Below, piece after piece: positions 44,955 to 53,454 of a stretch of 63,227 bases of DNA. The notes below the pieces were generated by a model. That model did no database searches and had not been told where the DNA came from. It was given only the letters and a program-made list of their open reading frames with translations. How positions within the stretch are numbered: the first letter of the stretch is position 1; every line of letters starts with the position of its first letter. The translations under genes and the position numbers were made by a program. This DNA is from SYIM01 sp964581825 (GTDB taxonomy: Bacteria > Pseudomonadota > Gammaproteobacteria > Burkholderiales > Burkholderiaceae_E), in the NCBI GenBank assembly GCA_964581825.1, contig CAZORB010000005.1, positions 1 to 63,227 of the forward strand. The letters run 5' to 3'.

Positions 44955-46294
44955 GCGACTGCTTGACGCCCTGCGGGCTGAGAAGACGCCTGCTGGCGGC
45001 GCCCCGGCCGAATTCGCCACAGCAGCCAAGCCACGATGGCGAGGTTCACCAGATTCCAGCCGATGCCGTTCAGGAACGCCGCATCATAGGACCCTGTGAG
45101 ATCAAACACCTCGCCCGACAGCCAGCCACCCAGCGCCATGCCCACCTGACCGCCCACCAGCACGGCCCCGGTTCGGGCGCCCGCCTGCTCGGGGGGAAAG
45201 TATTCGCGGACGATGATCGCGTACGCCGGAAAAATACCGCCCTGAAATAGCCCGAACATGGCCGAGATCACATACAGGGAGGCCAGGCTATCGAAGGGCA
45301 AAAAGAGCACAAGCGCGACCGCCTGCAAGGCCGAACCGAGCAGCAGCGTGCGAAGTCCACCGATCTGATCCGATATCCATCCGGAGGCAAGGCGGCTCAC
45401 CACGCCAAAGCCCAGCATCAGCGACAGCATCTCGGCACCGCGTGCCGCGCCAAAACCCAGGTCGGAGCAGTAGGCAACGATGTGCACCTGCGGCATTGCC
45501 ATTGCCACGCAGCAGCAGACCGCTGCAAAGAACAAGAGCCACTGCGCCGATAACACTGAAAGGCCAAACGGACGGTCAGAGTTGAGCGGTGGGGCACTCG
45601 CAGAAGATCCTGCAGGTGCGTTTACACCGATAGTCAGAGGGGGCCTCTGCCGCAGGCACAAGCTGAGTGCCAACATTCCTGCGCCGCAGACTATGCCGAG
45701 GCCTGTAAAGGTAGTTCGCCACCCGAAGGCTTCGATTCCGGCCTGCACCAGCGGGGGCCAGATCGTGCCCGCCAGAAAGTTTCCACAGGCCACCACTGCC
45801 ACCGCAACGCCGCGACGTCGCTGCCACCACAGCGCGGTGTCGGAAATCAGCGGCACATACGAGCTGCCGATTCCCAGAAAGCCAAGCAGCAGGCAATGCG
45901 CAAGGGCAAACACGACCAGGCCAGGCGCGGCGGCTGCAAGCAGAAACCCGGCGAACGTACCCAGGCCACCCAAGGCAAGGATCCGGGCGACACCCCAGCG
46001 GTCAGTCCATCGGCCGCATAAAAACCCGCCGGCACCCAGACCGATCATCATGAAGGTATAGGCAAGGGCCGCTTCGCCCCGACCGACGTTGAAATCGCGC
46101 TGCACCTCGGGAAGCACCACCGCAAGCACATACATCGGTGCATTACCCAGCGTGGATGCGGCGAGTGCCGCGACCAGCCGCCACGCCGCATACCGCGAGT
46201 CGATCAGCGAGGGATCGGCGGGCGCGAGAAAACGGCTGCGACCTGCGCCCGGCTTAGACGGGTCAAGCGGATCAGATGGCGGGTTCGGGGTCAT
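44951..46294 (-). CDS. MFS transporter, oxalate/formate antiporter-like
   Basis: A 447-residue protein with twelve helices and the OFA/MCT-like organisation. The helix 2-3 loop GGFLCGRWTDRWGVARILAL is the MFS signature, and the hydrophilic N-terminus (30 residues, Pro-rich) precedes helix 1. Relatives carry monocarboxylates. Its stop overlaps the Bug receptor ATG by 4 bases, so both are made from one message. Divergent from the SbtA-like gene across 213 bases containing a 16-bp palindrome. Confidence 0.88.
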   Translation of the reverse strand: MTPNPPSDPLDPSKPGAGRSRFLAPADPSLIDSRYAAWRLVAALAASTLGNAPMYVLAVVLPEVQRDFNVGRGEAALAYTFMMIGLGAGGFLCGRWTDRWGVARILALGGLGTFAGFLLAAAAPGLVVFALAHCLLLGFLGIGSSYVPLISDTALWWQRRRGVAVAVVACGNFLAGTIWPPLVQAGIEAFGWRTTFTGLGIVCGAGMLALSLCLRQRPPLTIGVNAPAGSSASAPPLNSDRPFGLSVLSAQWLLFFAAVCCCVAMAMPQVHIVAYCSDLGFGAARGAEMLSLMLGFGVVSRLASGWISDQIGGLRTLLLGSALQAVALVLFLPFDSLASLYVISAMFGLFQGGIFPAYAIIVREYFPPEQAGARTGAVLVGGQVGMALGGWLSGEVFDLTGSYDAAFLNGIGWNLVNLAIVAWLLWRIRPGRRQQASSQPAGRQAVA

Positions 46295-46424
46295 GGTTAA
46301 CCCGATTATGACTGCCCTAGCGATCGAGCGCTTGCCGGCTCTGGCCCGCGATGAAATAGCCGCCGCACGGGAAAACTTAGCCAGCTCAAAAAGGTGGATT
46401 CCTAACTATTGACTTATATCTATG

Positions 46425-46440
46425 TTTAAAGCGCTTTAAA
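46425..46440. promoter_or_regulatory. Perfect 16-bp palindrome in a divergent intergenic region
   Basis: TTTAAAGCGCTTTAAA is perfectly self-complementary and sits in an AT-rich patch between the MFS/Bug operon (minus) and the SbtA-like gene (plus), 68 bases before the latter. It looks like an operator for a dimeric regulator. A TTGACT hexamer at 46409-46414 is nearby, but no matching -10 at 17 bases is clear. Confidence 0.5.
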
Positions 46441-46507
46441 TCAATTTTACGAGGTTATTGCTCATTCGTAGGATGTGTATCGCGGCTAACTTTCTTTGGA
46501 GTCCGTG

Positions 46508-47482
46508 ATGCAAAACCTTATCGATCCAGCGATCCTTTTCTTCGTATTTGGCGTTTTCGCCGGCACAGTGCGATCAAATCTTGAAGTTCCGCCACAGATT
46601 GCAAAGTTCCTTTCCCTCTATCTGCTGATGGCACTGGGCCTCAAGGGCGGCTTCGCGCTCGCGAAGTCTGGGATCACACCTGAGATCGCCCTCAGCCTCT
46701 CGGCGGCCCTCGTCATGGCGTTCGTAGTACCGGCACTCGGCTATGCATTTCTAAGATACCGAGTATCGCGTTATGACGCTGCGGCGATTGCCGCCTCCTA
46801 CGGGTCGGTGAGCGCCGTTACGTTCGTGACGGCCATGCAGTTCCTCGAAAACTCGGGGCTGGCGTTTGGCGGACACATGGCGGTGGCGATGGTACTGATG
46901 GAGTCTCCCGCCATCATCATGGCAGTGCTGCTTGCCAATTCAGTACGTCATGCCTACCCAAGTCATCCGACAGCCGCAGTAAGCCCAGGGCTGTCGATAA
47001 AAACCATTCTTCATGAGTCATTCACCGACGGAGCACACCTACTCTTGCTGGGAGCAATGGCGGTCGGCTTCATCAGCGGCGATTCTGGCAAAGCAGTGAT
47101 GCAGCCTTTTTCGGGCGACCTATTCAAAGGAATGTTGGCCTTCTTTCTGCTCGATATGGGCCTACTGGTGGCTCGCAACTTTCGCGATGCTCGCGCAGCA
47201 TCGCCGGTGCTGATCGGCTACGCGGTCTGTGCACCCGTTTTACATGCGTTACTCGCGCTTGCACTCGCTAGCGGGCTCTCGCTCCCCGTCGCCGATGCGG
47301 CGCTACTCATGGTCCTGTCTGCCAGCGCGTCCTACATCGTGGTTCCCGCCGTTCTGCGATACGCTATTCCGGAAGCCAATCCCGCGCTGTATTTCGGCCT
47401 GAGCCTGGGCGTTACCTTCCCGATCAATATCCTGCTCGGAATCCCGATATACACCTGGATCGCGCAGTCGGTGCTTGGCTGA
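46508..47482 (+). CDS. SbtA-like sodium-dependent bicarbonate/anion transporter
   Basis: A 324-residue membrane protein with about ten helices. The N-terminal half (PAILFFVFGVFAGTVRSNLE, then LYLLMALGLKGGFALAKSG) and the repeated MLAFFLLDMGLLVARNF match the SbtA/DUF897 family, whose cyanobacterial member imports bicarbonate with sodium. Proteobacterial relatives are not characterised, so other anions are possible. ATG 46508 has TTTGGAG six bases upstream; a TTG at 46496 is less likely. The usual PII-like SbtB is missing; a DUF6671-like gene follows after 30 bases. Confidence 0.88.
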   Translation: MQNLIDPAILFFVFGVFAGTVRSNLEVPPQIAKFLSLYLLMALGLKGGFALAKSGITPEIALSLSAALVMAFVVPALGYAFLRYRVSRYDAAAIAASYGSVSAVTFVTAMQFLENSGLAFGGHMAVAMVLMESPAIIMAVLLANSVRHAYPSHPTAAVSPGLSIKTILHESFTDGAHLLLLGAMAVGFISGDSGKAVMQPFSGDLFKGMLAFFLLDMGLLVARNFRDARAASPVLIGYAVCAPVLHALLALALASGLSLPVADAALLMVLSASASYIVVPAVLRYAIPEANPALYFGLSLGVTFPINILLGIPIYTWIAQSVLG

Positions 47483-47512
47483 TCGCGCACGAGTCGACGC
47501 CGTTTATGCGAT

Positions 47513-48382
47513 ATGAGTTCAAACCGCCTCGCTTCAACGCTCAAGCTCTATCAGGGTAAAGCCCTCAGTCTGCTCACTCGCCATGGTAAGGAGCGCGTAA
47601 TTGGGCCTGCTCTGGCAGCGCGATGCGGGTGCGAGGTGGTGCATACCGATGCGTTCGATACGGACCAGCTCGGAACTTTCACACGCGACATCCCCCGAGC
47701 AGGCACCCAGCGTGAGGCAGCCGTTCGGAAGGCCAGGCTCGGCATGGCGCTTACCGGGCTTCGCATCGGGCTCGCCAGCGAAGGTGCCTTCGCCCCGGAC
47801 CCTTACACCGGCCTGCTTTCCTGGAACTACGAGCTCGTGGTGCTCGTTGATGATGAACGCGGGCTTGAGCTGGCCGGCTTCTTTTCCGGCCAATCGCAAT
47901 CCGACAGTATGTATGCCGCCAACTGGACCGAGGTACTTCAGTTCGCCGATAAGGCGCGCTTTCCCGAGCATCACTTGGTCGTTCGCCCCGACTCCGCAGA
48001 CCATGCTCAGGTCCGCAAAGGACTCGACACCTTAGGATCGCTCAGGCAGGCATTCGATTGGGCCATGTCGCTCGCTTCCACAGGTAAGGTTTTTCTGGAG
48101 AACGATCTGCGAGCGCATACGAACCCATCGCGCATGGCCAATATTCGGAGGGCGGCCATCGATCTCGCGGAGCAGATGAACTCGCCCTGCCCTGCATGCA
48201 CTTCACCGGGATTCTGGGTTCGCGATCTAAGGCGTGGACTCGCCTGTCAAGCCTGCGGCGCACCCACTCGAGAGCCGATCGCCAAGGTATGGACCTGCCC
48301 AAAATGCGACACTCGCAGCGAAACCCCTTTATCGGTTGGGACCTTCGCCGACCCCGGACGATGCGACTTTTGTAATCCCTAA
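47513..48382 (+). CDS. DUF6671-like protein with two C-terminal zinc ribbons
   Basis: A 289-residue soluble protein. The N-terminal 160 residues (LLTRHGKERVIGPALAARCG, AFDTDQLGTFTRDIPRAGTQ, MALTGLRIGLASEGAFAPDP) resemble what I know as DUF6671, a family without known function. The C-terminal 60 residues hold two CxxC-CxxC pairs: CPAC...CQAC and CPKC...CDFC, consistent with two zinc ribbons. It is 30 bases after the SbtA-like gene and likely in one operon with it. The invariant H, D and E residues of the N-terminal domain suggest an enzyme, but no reaction can be named. Confidence 0.72.
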   Translation: MSSNRLASTLKLYQGKALSLLTRHGKERVIGPALAARCGCEVVHTDAFDTDQLGTFTRDIPRAGTQREAAVRKARLGMALTGLRIGLASEGAFAPDPYTGLLSWNYELVVLVDDERGLELAGFFSGQSQSDSMYAANWTEVLQFADKARFPEHHLVVRPDSADHAQVRKGLDTLGSLRQAFDWAMSLASTGKVFLENDLRAHTNPSRMANIRRAAIDLAEQMNSPCPACTSPGFWVRDLRRGLACQACGAPTREPIAKVWTCPKCDTRSETPLSVGTFADPGRCDFCNP

Positions 48383-48408
48383 TGCAGAACGCTTTGAAAG
48401 CGGTCGGA

Positions 48409-49107
48409 CTAGGGTGAGCCAAGCGCCGCCAGGATCTCGTCAGTGCTCAGGATGTCCGCATACTTCGCGCTCATGTCCACCATGCTGACCGCGTGGCTTG
48501 TCTGATTTCTATCAAAACAGGCATCGGCAATGACCGCCACCCGGTAGTTCGCACTGAACGCATCCACAACCGTGGCACGCACGCAGCCGGAAGTTGTGCC
48601 ACCTGTAATGACCAGGCTGTCGCAGCCGAGTAGCGTCAGGTGGGACTGCAAGGGGGTGCCGAAAAATGCAGACGGCTTCTGCTTACCGATGATCAGATCA
48701 CTGGGCTCGGCGCGAAGCGGTGTGACGATCTCATCGGGATCGCGATCGGTTGCGGGATGCGCGCCAGGCCGCGATGGCACATGCTTCCAGCGCCAGGAAC
48801 CCAAATCCCAGCGATCGGCGCGCCACGATCCTCGCGTGTAAATCACAGGACGGCCCTGGGCCCGAAACGCCTGGAGCAGCCGTGAGATATGTGTAATGGC
48901 ATCCCATGCCCCAGGACCACAGGCATTGGGCCAGCGCTGTATGGCCTGATGAAGCGGTTCGCGACGATCACCGCAGAACGCCCACGTCGCGTCGACCACC
49001 ATCAATGCCGGTCTCTGCCCCAGGCCCATCGGCGCGCCATACCCCGCCAGCGCCATCGTTTGCAGGTCATCCTCGGAAAACGCTTTCAGAAACGGCGTGA
49101 GATCCAT
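48409..49107 (-). CDS. Isochorismatase / N-carbamoylsarcosine amidase-like cysteine hydrolase
   Basis: A 232-residue hydrolase of the isochorismatase-like superfamily. The catalytic triad is visible: D39 in LMVVDATWAF, the lysine in IIGKQKPSAFFGTPL, and the cysteine in GGTTSGCVRATVVDAFS. The 30-residue N-terminal extension (MDLTPFLKAFSEDDLQTMAL) is longer than usual. The superfamily splits amides, imides or isochorismate; the substrate is unknown. It is the last gene of the minus-strand operon that begins with the ABC receptor at 53215, and lies 9 bases after the class II aldolase. Confidence 0.88.
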   Translation of the reverse strand: MDLTPFLKAFSEDDLQTMALAGYGAPMGLGQRPALMVVDATWAFCGDRREPLHQAIQRWPNACGPGAWDAITHISRLLQAFRAQGRPVIYTRGSWRADRWDLGSWRWKHVPSRPGAHPATDRDPDEIVTPLRAEPSDLIIGKQKPSAFFGTPLQSHLTLLGCDSLVITGGTTSGCVRATVVDAFSANYRVAVIADACFDRNQTSHAVSMVDMSAKYADILSTDEILAALGSP

Positions 49108-49116
49108 TCAATTTAC

Positions 49117-49848
49117 TCAGGCAAAGATTCGAGGGTCGCCCTGGCGTGCGGCGAGTGCCTCCAGCTTTCGGTTGAAGTAATCCCAACAATGGGTGATGTG
49201 AACTGGCGACATGATTTCGCCATGACGACGCGCACGACCCGCGGCGTCCGGAAATACGGGCGGAGTCGATCTTGACGCCCCGATCGTGTGCTGCCGTGCC
49301 GCCCGCTCAAGAAATAGTCCGATGCACACCGCATGCTCAATGCTGGTGCCGCAGAAGGTCACGCCATGGTTGGCCATGAGCACAGCAAAGTGAGCGCCGA
49401 GCGCGCGCGCCAGCGCCAAGCCTTGCTCGGGCGTGCGAATGAGTGCGCTGTCGTCGCGATGGCAGGGCAGCGCCTGGAAGTAATCGGCATCGAGCGTGTA
49501 GGGCGCAAGAGAATCGGTGAACGCCGACAGCACGCTGGCGTGCGGCGGGTGCGTGTGGGCCACCACTTGAACATCTGGCCGCAAACTGAGAATCGCCCAA
49601 TGAATCGGCCACTCGGAATGACGACCTCCTTCGCCCTCAAGCTGCCGCCCCTGGTTATCCACGAGCACGAAATCGCGGTGTGACAGGATTTCCCCGAGCC
49701 CTCTTGCGTTGCGCTTAAGCCAGAACCCTCTGCCGTGTGGGTCGCGCAGCGATAAGTGCCCCAGCGTCATGTCGCCGTGCCCCTCCATTTCAAGGATTCG
49801 GCAACCGCGTGCCAGGCGGTTCAATGCGTCCTTCAGTGACTGATCCAT
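49117..49848 (-). CDS. Class II aldolase / adducin-family protein
   Basis: A 243-residue protein with the class II aldolase fold. Zinc ligands are suggested by THPPHASVL (two histidines) and the later histidine in ANHGVTF; the acidic residue in GRHSEWPIHWAIL corresponds to the proton-shuttle glutamate. ATG 49848 (MDQSLKDALNRLA) is preferred over a longer frame to 49929 that overlaps the permease gene. Members cleave or decarboxylate sugar phosphates and related hydroxy-acids. Operon context with an SsuABC-like importer and an amidase suggests breakdown of an imported small molecule. Confidence 0.88.
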   Translation of the reverse strand: MDQSLKDALNRLARGCRILEMEGHGDMTLGHLSLRDPHGRGFWLKRNARGLGEILSHRDFVLVDNQGRQLEGEGGRHSEWPIHWAILSLRPDVQVVAHTHPPHASVLSAFTDSLAPYTLDADYFQALPCHRDDSALIRTPEQGLALARALGAHFAVLMANHGVTFCGTSIEHAVCIGLFLERAARQHTIGASRSTPPVFPDAAGRARRHGEIMSPVHITHCWDYFNRKLEALAARQGDPRIFA

Positions 49849-49873
49849 CGGCAGCGTCTCCGGTCTGTGTCGG

Positions 49874-50665
49874 TTATTGAGCAAGCCCTGGCGCTCGTTC
49901 CCAGAAAATAAGTCTTGCGCGTAACGCAACCAGCGCTCGGTCGAGCGTGAATCCCATCACGGCGACAACCGCTACTCCAGCGTAGGCGCTTGGGTACTTG
50001 AACGAGGCCGATGAGTAGGAAATAAAGTAGCCGAGCCCTCGGCTGTCACCGATCATCTCAGTGATCACCACCACGACCATCGCAAGGGGGAGCGCCACCC
50101 GAATGCCCGAGAAGACCACGGGCGCGGCAGCGGGTAACAACACTTGAAAGAAGGTGCGCCACGCGCCAGCGCCCATGTTCGCAGCGCTCCATAGGTATTT
50201 CTTCTGAACAGATCGAACGCCAAAACACGTGTTAAGAACAATTGGGAACAGGCACTCGAGAAAGATAAGCGCCACCTTCGACGGCGAGCCAAAGCCCAGC
50301 GCAAAAACAAACAGGGGGTACAGCGCAATCTTCGGGACCGGATAACCAAAGGAAAAGATGGGCTCAAACATCGCATCAAACCATCGGACTCTTGCCATGA
50401 GCACCCCGAGCGGTACACCCACCAGCACCGCCAGTGCAAAGCCGCTCAATGCACGCGACAAAGAGGCTGCTGCGTGAAATGCCAACATCCCGGACACCAG
50501 ATCTGCCCACAGCGCCTGCGCAATCAGCACAAGCGACGGCATGAGCCGTGCCGACACCCAGCCTGATCGCGACAGCAGTTCCCAGACGATCAGAACCACC
50601 AGCACCGGCACAACACGCTGAAGCCGCTCCGCCGCGACGCTTCGCGTTTCCGGGCGCTCAGCCAT
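49874..50665 (-). CDS. ABC transporter permease, SsuC/TauC type (2)
   Basis: A 263-residue permease with six helices and the central coupling segment (GYPVPKIALYPLFVFALGFG, then RTFFQVLLPAAAPVVFSGIR). ATG 50665 (MAERPETRSVAAERLQ) overlaps the upstream permease by 8 bases; a frame reaching 50743 is less likely. It is a near-sister of the gene at 50658-51446, so the importer uses a heterodimeric permease, which is uncommon for SsuC/TauC systems. Confidence 0.9.
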   Translation of the reverse strand: MAERPETRSVAAERLQRVVPVLVVLIVWELLSRSGWVSARLMPSLVLIAQALWADLVSGMLAFHAAASLSRALSGFALAVLVGVPLGVLMARVRWFDAMFEPIFSFGYPVPKIALYPLFVFALGFGSPSKVALIFLECLFPIVLNTCFGVRSVQKKYLWSAANMGAGAWRTFFQVLLPAAAPVVFSGIRVALPLAMVVVVITEMIGDSRGLGYFISYSSASFKYPSAYAGVAVVAVMGFTLDRALVALRARLIFWERAPGLAQ

Positions 50666-51446
50666 GTGCCGCCTCGCCCGGAAAGCGACGCGCCAAGATC
50701 CGGCGACGTAGTGCGAGTAAGGCACGGTCGAACCCGAACCCAATCAGACCAATTCCGATAATGGCCGCGTACATCAGGTCGAATCGCATGCTCTCCTCAG
50801 CCTTCATCACCAGGTTTCCGAGGCCATTTTTTGATCCCACCATCTCGGCAGCAAAGAGCACGACAAACGATAGTGCGAGCCCTGAACGCAGCCCGTTGAA
50901 CACCTGCGGCAGGCTGGCGGGAACCACCACGCGAAAAAAAATCTGTAAGCGACTGGCGCCCAGGTTGCGCGCGGTCCAGACCCAGCGCTCGTTGACGCTT
51001 CGCGCGCCGTAGAGCGCATTGATGAAGGTGGGAAAGAACACCGCCAGCGCAATCATGGCCACTTTCGAGGCGTCACCAAACCCCAGCCAGGTAATGAACA
51101 CCGGCAGGAGCGCCACTTTGGGTACCGGATAGGCGAGCGATACCAGGGGATCAAAAAAATTGCGCAGCGGCCGCACCACGCTGCAAACGAGGCCGAGTCC
51201 GACGCCCAATGCAGCACCGATCGCAAATCCACCCAGAGATCGCCTGAGGCTTGCCTGAGCATCTCGCCAAAGCTCGCCTGATACGGCTAGTTCCCATAGC
51301 GTGATCGCAATCTGCGAAGGCGCGACCGCATAGCGGGGCGCATCCTCACGCATCGAGCCCCACTGCAAGGCGAGCAGCAGAGCAACAGGCAACAGGCCAC
51401 CCAGCCAGCGAAGGTGGTTGGACCCGGAGGTTGCACGCACGCTCAA
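50658..51446 (-). CDS. ABC transporter permease, SsuC/TauC type (1)
   Basis: A 262-residue permease with six helices. The coupling loop reads AYPVPKVALLPVFITWLGFG, parallel to its sister gene, and RLQIFFRVVVPASLPQVFNG follows. The start overlaps the ATPase stop by 4 bases. The two permeases share sequence through their central parts, pointing to duplication. Together with the ATPase and receptor it forms a nitrate/sulfonate/taurine-type importer. Confidence 0.9.
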   Translation of the reverse strand: MSVRATSGSNHLRWLGGLLPVALLLALQWGSMREDAPRYAVAPSQIAITLWELAVSGELWRDAQASLRRSLGGFAIGAALGVGLGLVCSVVRPLRNFFDPLVSLAYPVPKVALLPVFITWLGFGDASKVAMIALAVFFPTFINALYGARSVNERWVWTARNLGASRLQIFFRVVVPASLPQVFNGLRSGLALSFVVLFAAEMVGSKNGLGNLVMKAEESMRFDLMYAAIIGIGLIGFGFDRALLALRRRILARRFPGEAAHG

Positions 51447-52222
51447 GCGAGCTTCCTGGCCGCAAGGACCTCGTCACGAAGCAGATCCCAGATCTGGTTT
51501 CTAAGCGCTGCATAAGCAGCCGATTTGCGGAGTTCCGGCTCTCGCGGCCGAGGCAGATGAATGGGGAGATCGGCCTTCAGGCGGCCTGGCCGCGCGGTAA
51601 ACACGATGACGCGGTCGCTCAGATAAACCGCTTCATCGATATCGTGCGTCACAAACAGCACGGTGCGTCGGTCACGCTGCCAGATGGCGGTGAGTTCCTC
51701 CTGCATCAGCTCGCGCGTCTGCGCATCGAGCGCGCCGAAGGGTTCATCCATCAGCAGCATCCGAGGCTCCAGTGCAAGCGTGCGCGCAAGCGCCACACGT
51801 TGCTGCATGCCCCCGGACAGTTCAGCCGGATACGCATTGCGAAAGGCTGATAAGCCGACGCGCTCGAGATAGTGATTCGCAAGCTCAAGTCGCTTCGCCT
51901 TGGCATGACCGCGTGATTCCAGCGCCCAGGCGACATTGCCGAGCACCGACAGCCAGGGAAACAGCGCGTAGTCCTGAAACAGCATGCCCCGATCGGGTCC
52001 GGGTTCACGAACCCGTTCGCCTGCGAGCAAAATCGAGCCCTCCGTGATGGGCTCGAAGCCACCCACCATGTGTAAGAAGGTGCTCTTGCCGCAACCCGAG
52101 GGCCCGACGATAGTAACGAACTCGCCTTCGGCGACCGACAGAGAAAATCGGTCGATCGCCAGAACCTGCTGGCCCTCGCGATCGAAACGCTTACAGACCT
52201 CGAGGGCTTCGAGCGAGGACAT
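51443..52222 (-). CDS. ABC transporter ATP-binding protein, SsuB/TauB type
   Basis: A 259-residue ATPase with Walker A GPSGCGKST near residues 39-47, signature LSGGMQQRVALART and Walker B MLLMDEPFGALDAQTRELM, then the His-switch FVTHDIDEAVYLSDR. It lies 6 bases after the receptor gene and overlaps the first permease by 4 bases, so the importer genes are tightly coupled. Confidence 0.94.
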   Translation of the reverse strand: MSSLEALEVCKRFDREGQQVLAIDRFSLSVAEGEFVTIVGPSGCGKSTFLHMVGGFEPITEGSILLAGERVREPGPDRGMLFQDYALFPWLSVLGNVAWALESRGHAKAKRLELANHYLERVGLSAFRNAYPAELSGGMQQRVALARTLALEPRMLLMDEPFGALDAQTRELMQEELTAIWQRDRRTVLFVTHDIDEAVYLSDRVIVFTARPGRLKADLPIHLPRPREPELRKSAAYAALRNQIWDLLRDEVLAARKLA

Positions 52223-52228
52223 CGACGC

Positions 52229-53215
52229 TTACCGAGGCAGGAAAGAGTTATCGATGATCGCTGCGGGGTTCACCGGCTTGGTAATGAATCCGAACCGATT
52301 CAGATCGGCCACCATTGACCGAAACGACTCGACATCAACACGCGCATCAAGCGGGCGTTCATAGTCCTTCATGTCGAGAAACACATCGAGCGGAATGCCC
52401 ACCATTTTTGAAGACACCAGCGCCTGACGGGCCTCTTTGGGCTGATTAACGTAATGGCGGGTTGCCTGGACCAGGTCGGCGAGAAACGCACGCAATGCTG
52501 CGGGCTGTTCGCGGGCAAATTTTTCGGTTACCAGCAGCACCATCAGGTCTTCGTCGCGCGCAACGCCGTCTTGCGAGGTGAACAGCGTGCGTAACCCACC
52601 GCGTTTCTCTTCAAACGCAGCAAAGGGCTGCGGAAACGCACCCACATCAAGCTTGCCCGCGCGCACTGCTTCACCCTGCGACGGGAATGGCAGCGCAATC
52701 CAGGTAACGTCCTTGCGCGTATCGAGACCCTTTTTTTCGAGCGCGAGCCGCGCCCAGAGCTCCGATGACGAGCGCGCGCCGTTGATGCCCACATTGCGAC
52801 CTTTCAGGTCAGCGATCGACCGGATTGGAGAATCGGCCTTGACCATGTAGCGCGTGGAAAAACCGCTGGCACCTTCGCGCGACAGCGTGGCCACAATTTT
52901 GAACCGCGCACCTTCGGAGGCAGCCATCAGAACGCTGTGAGACGAGCCCGTCGCAATGTCCAGTTCGCCAGCTTCAAACGCCTGAAAGCGCTTGTCAGTG
53001 CCTCGGAACAGGGTGAAATCAAGCTTGTAGGTTTTGCCCTGCGAAGGCGTCACCTTGGGGTCTGCCTTCATCAGCCAAAGCGTCTCTTCAGCCGCCGAGC
53101 CGTGGCCAACACGAATATTGACCTGGGCGCTGGCCGCTGACAGCAAGCCACACGTCGCCATAACGGGAATCACCGCGAGCAAACTCTTTCGCATCAGTCC
53201 GCGCAACGTATCCAT
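52229..53215 (-). CDS. ABC substrate-binding protein, aliphatic sulfonate/SsuA-like
   Basis: A 328-residue periplasmic receptor. The signal peptide (RKSLLAVIPVMATCGLLSA, cleavage near SAASAQV) leads into VNIRVGHGSAAEETLWLMKA and a fold typical of SsuA/TauA-like receptors (FQAFEAGELDIATGSSHSVL). ATG 53215 has GGAG ten bases upstream; a longer frame to 53260 is possible. It is the first gene of a six-gene minus-strand operon (receptor, ATPase, two permeases, aldolase, hydrolase). Ligand class cannot be read, though no sulfonate-specific enzymes (such as SsuD) are in the operon. Confidence 0.88.
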   Translation of the reverse strand: MDTLRGLMRKSLLAVIPVMATCGLLSAASAQVNIRVGHGSAAEETLWLMKADPKVTPSQGKTYKLDFTLFRGTDKRFQAFEAGELDIATGSSHSVLMAASEGARFKIVATLSREGASGFSTRYMVKADSPIRSIADLKGRNVGINGARSSSELWARLALEKKGLDTRKDVTWIALPFPSQGEAVRAGKLDVGAFPQPFAAFEEKRGGLRTLFTSQDGVARDEDLMVLLVTEKFAREQPAALRAFLADLVQATRHYVNQPKEARQALVSSKMVGIPLDVFLDMKDYERPLDARVDVESFRSMVADLNRFGFITKPVNPAAIIDNSFLPR

Positions 53216-53408
53216 GGGCACCGCTCTCCTTAACGATGGTCTGGGATGGGTCCGCGACAAACGCGTCAGAGCTGGTTTGCGCGGGCGATTAGATATTTGA
53301 TTATGACCGGCAAGCCCTGGCGACGCGCGCCCCGTTCCGCTGGCAGCGGATACCTAAGACGATCCCAAGCGTTTTACTGGGACAGATTCGAAGGAGGATA
53401 CTCAGCTT

Positions 53409-53424
53409 TGGGGTAATGACCCCA
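53409..53424 (+). repeat. Small inverted repeat before the HiPIP gene
   Basis: TGGGGT-AATG-ACCCCA is a perfect 6-bp inverted repeat 31 bases before the HiPIP ATG. It could be an operator half-site pair or a hairpin in the leader, but has no further support. Confidence 0.25.
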
Positions 53425-53454
53425 TTTCCCTCTCTCTTGCCAGGAGCAAGCAGC

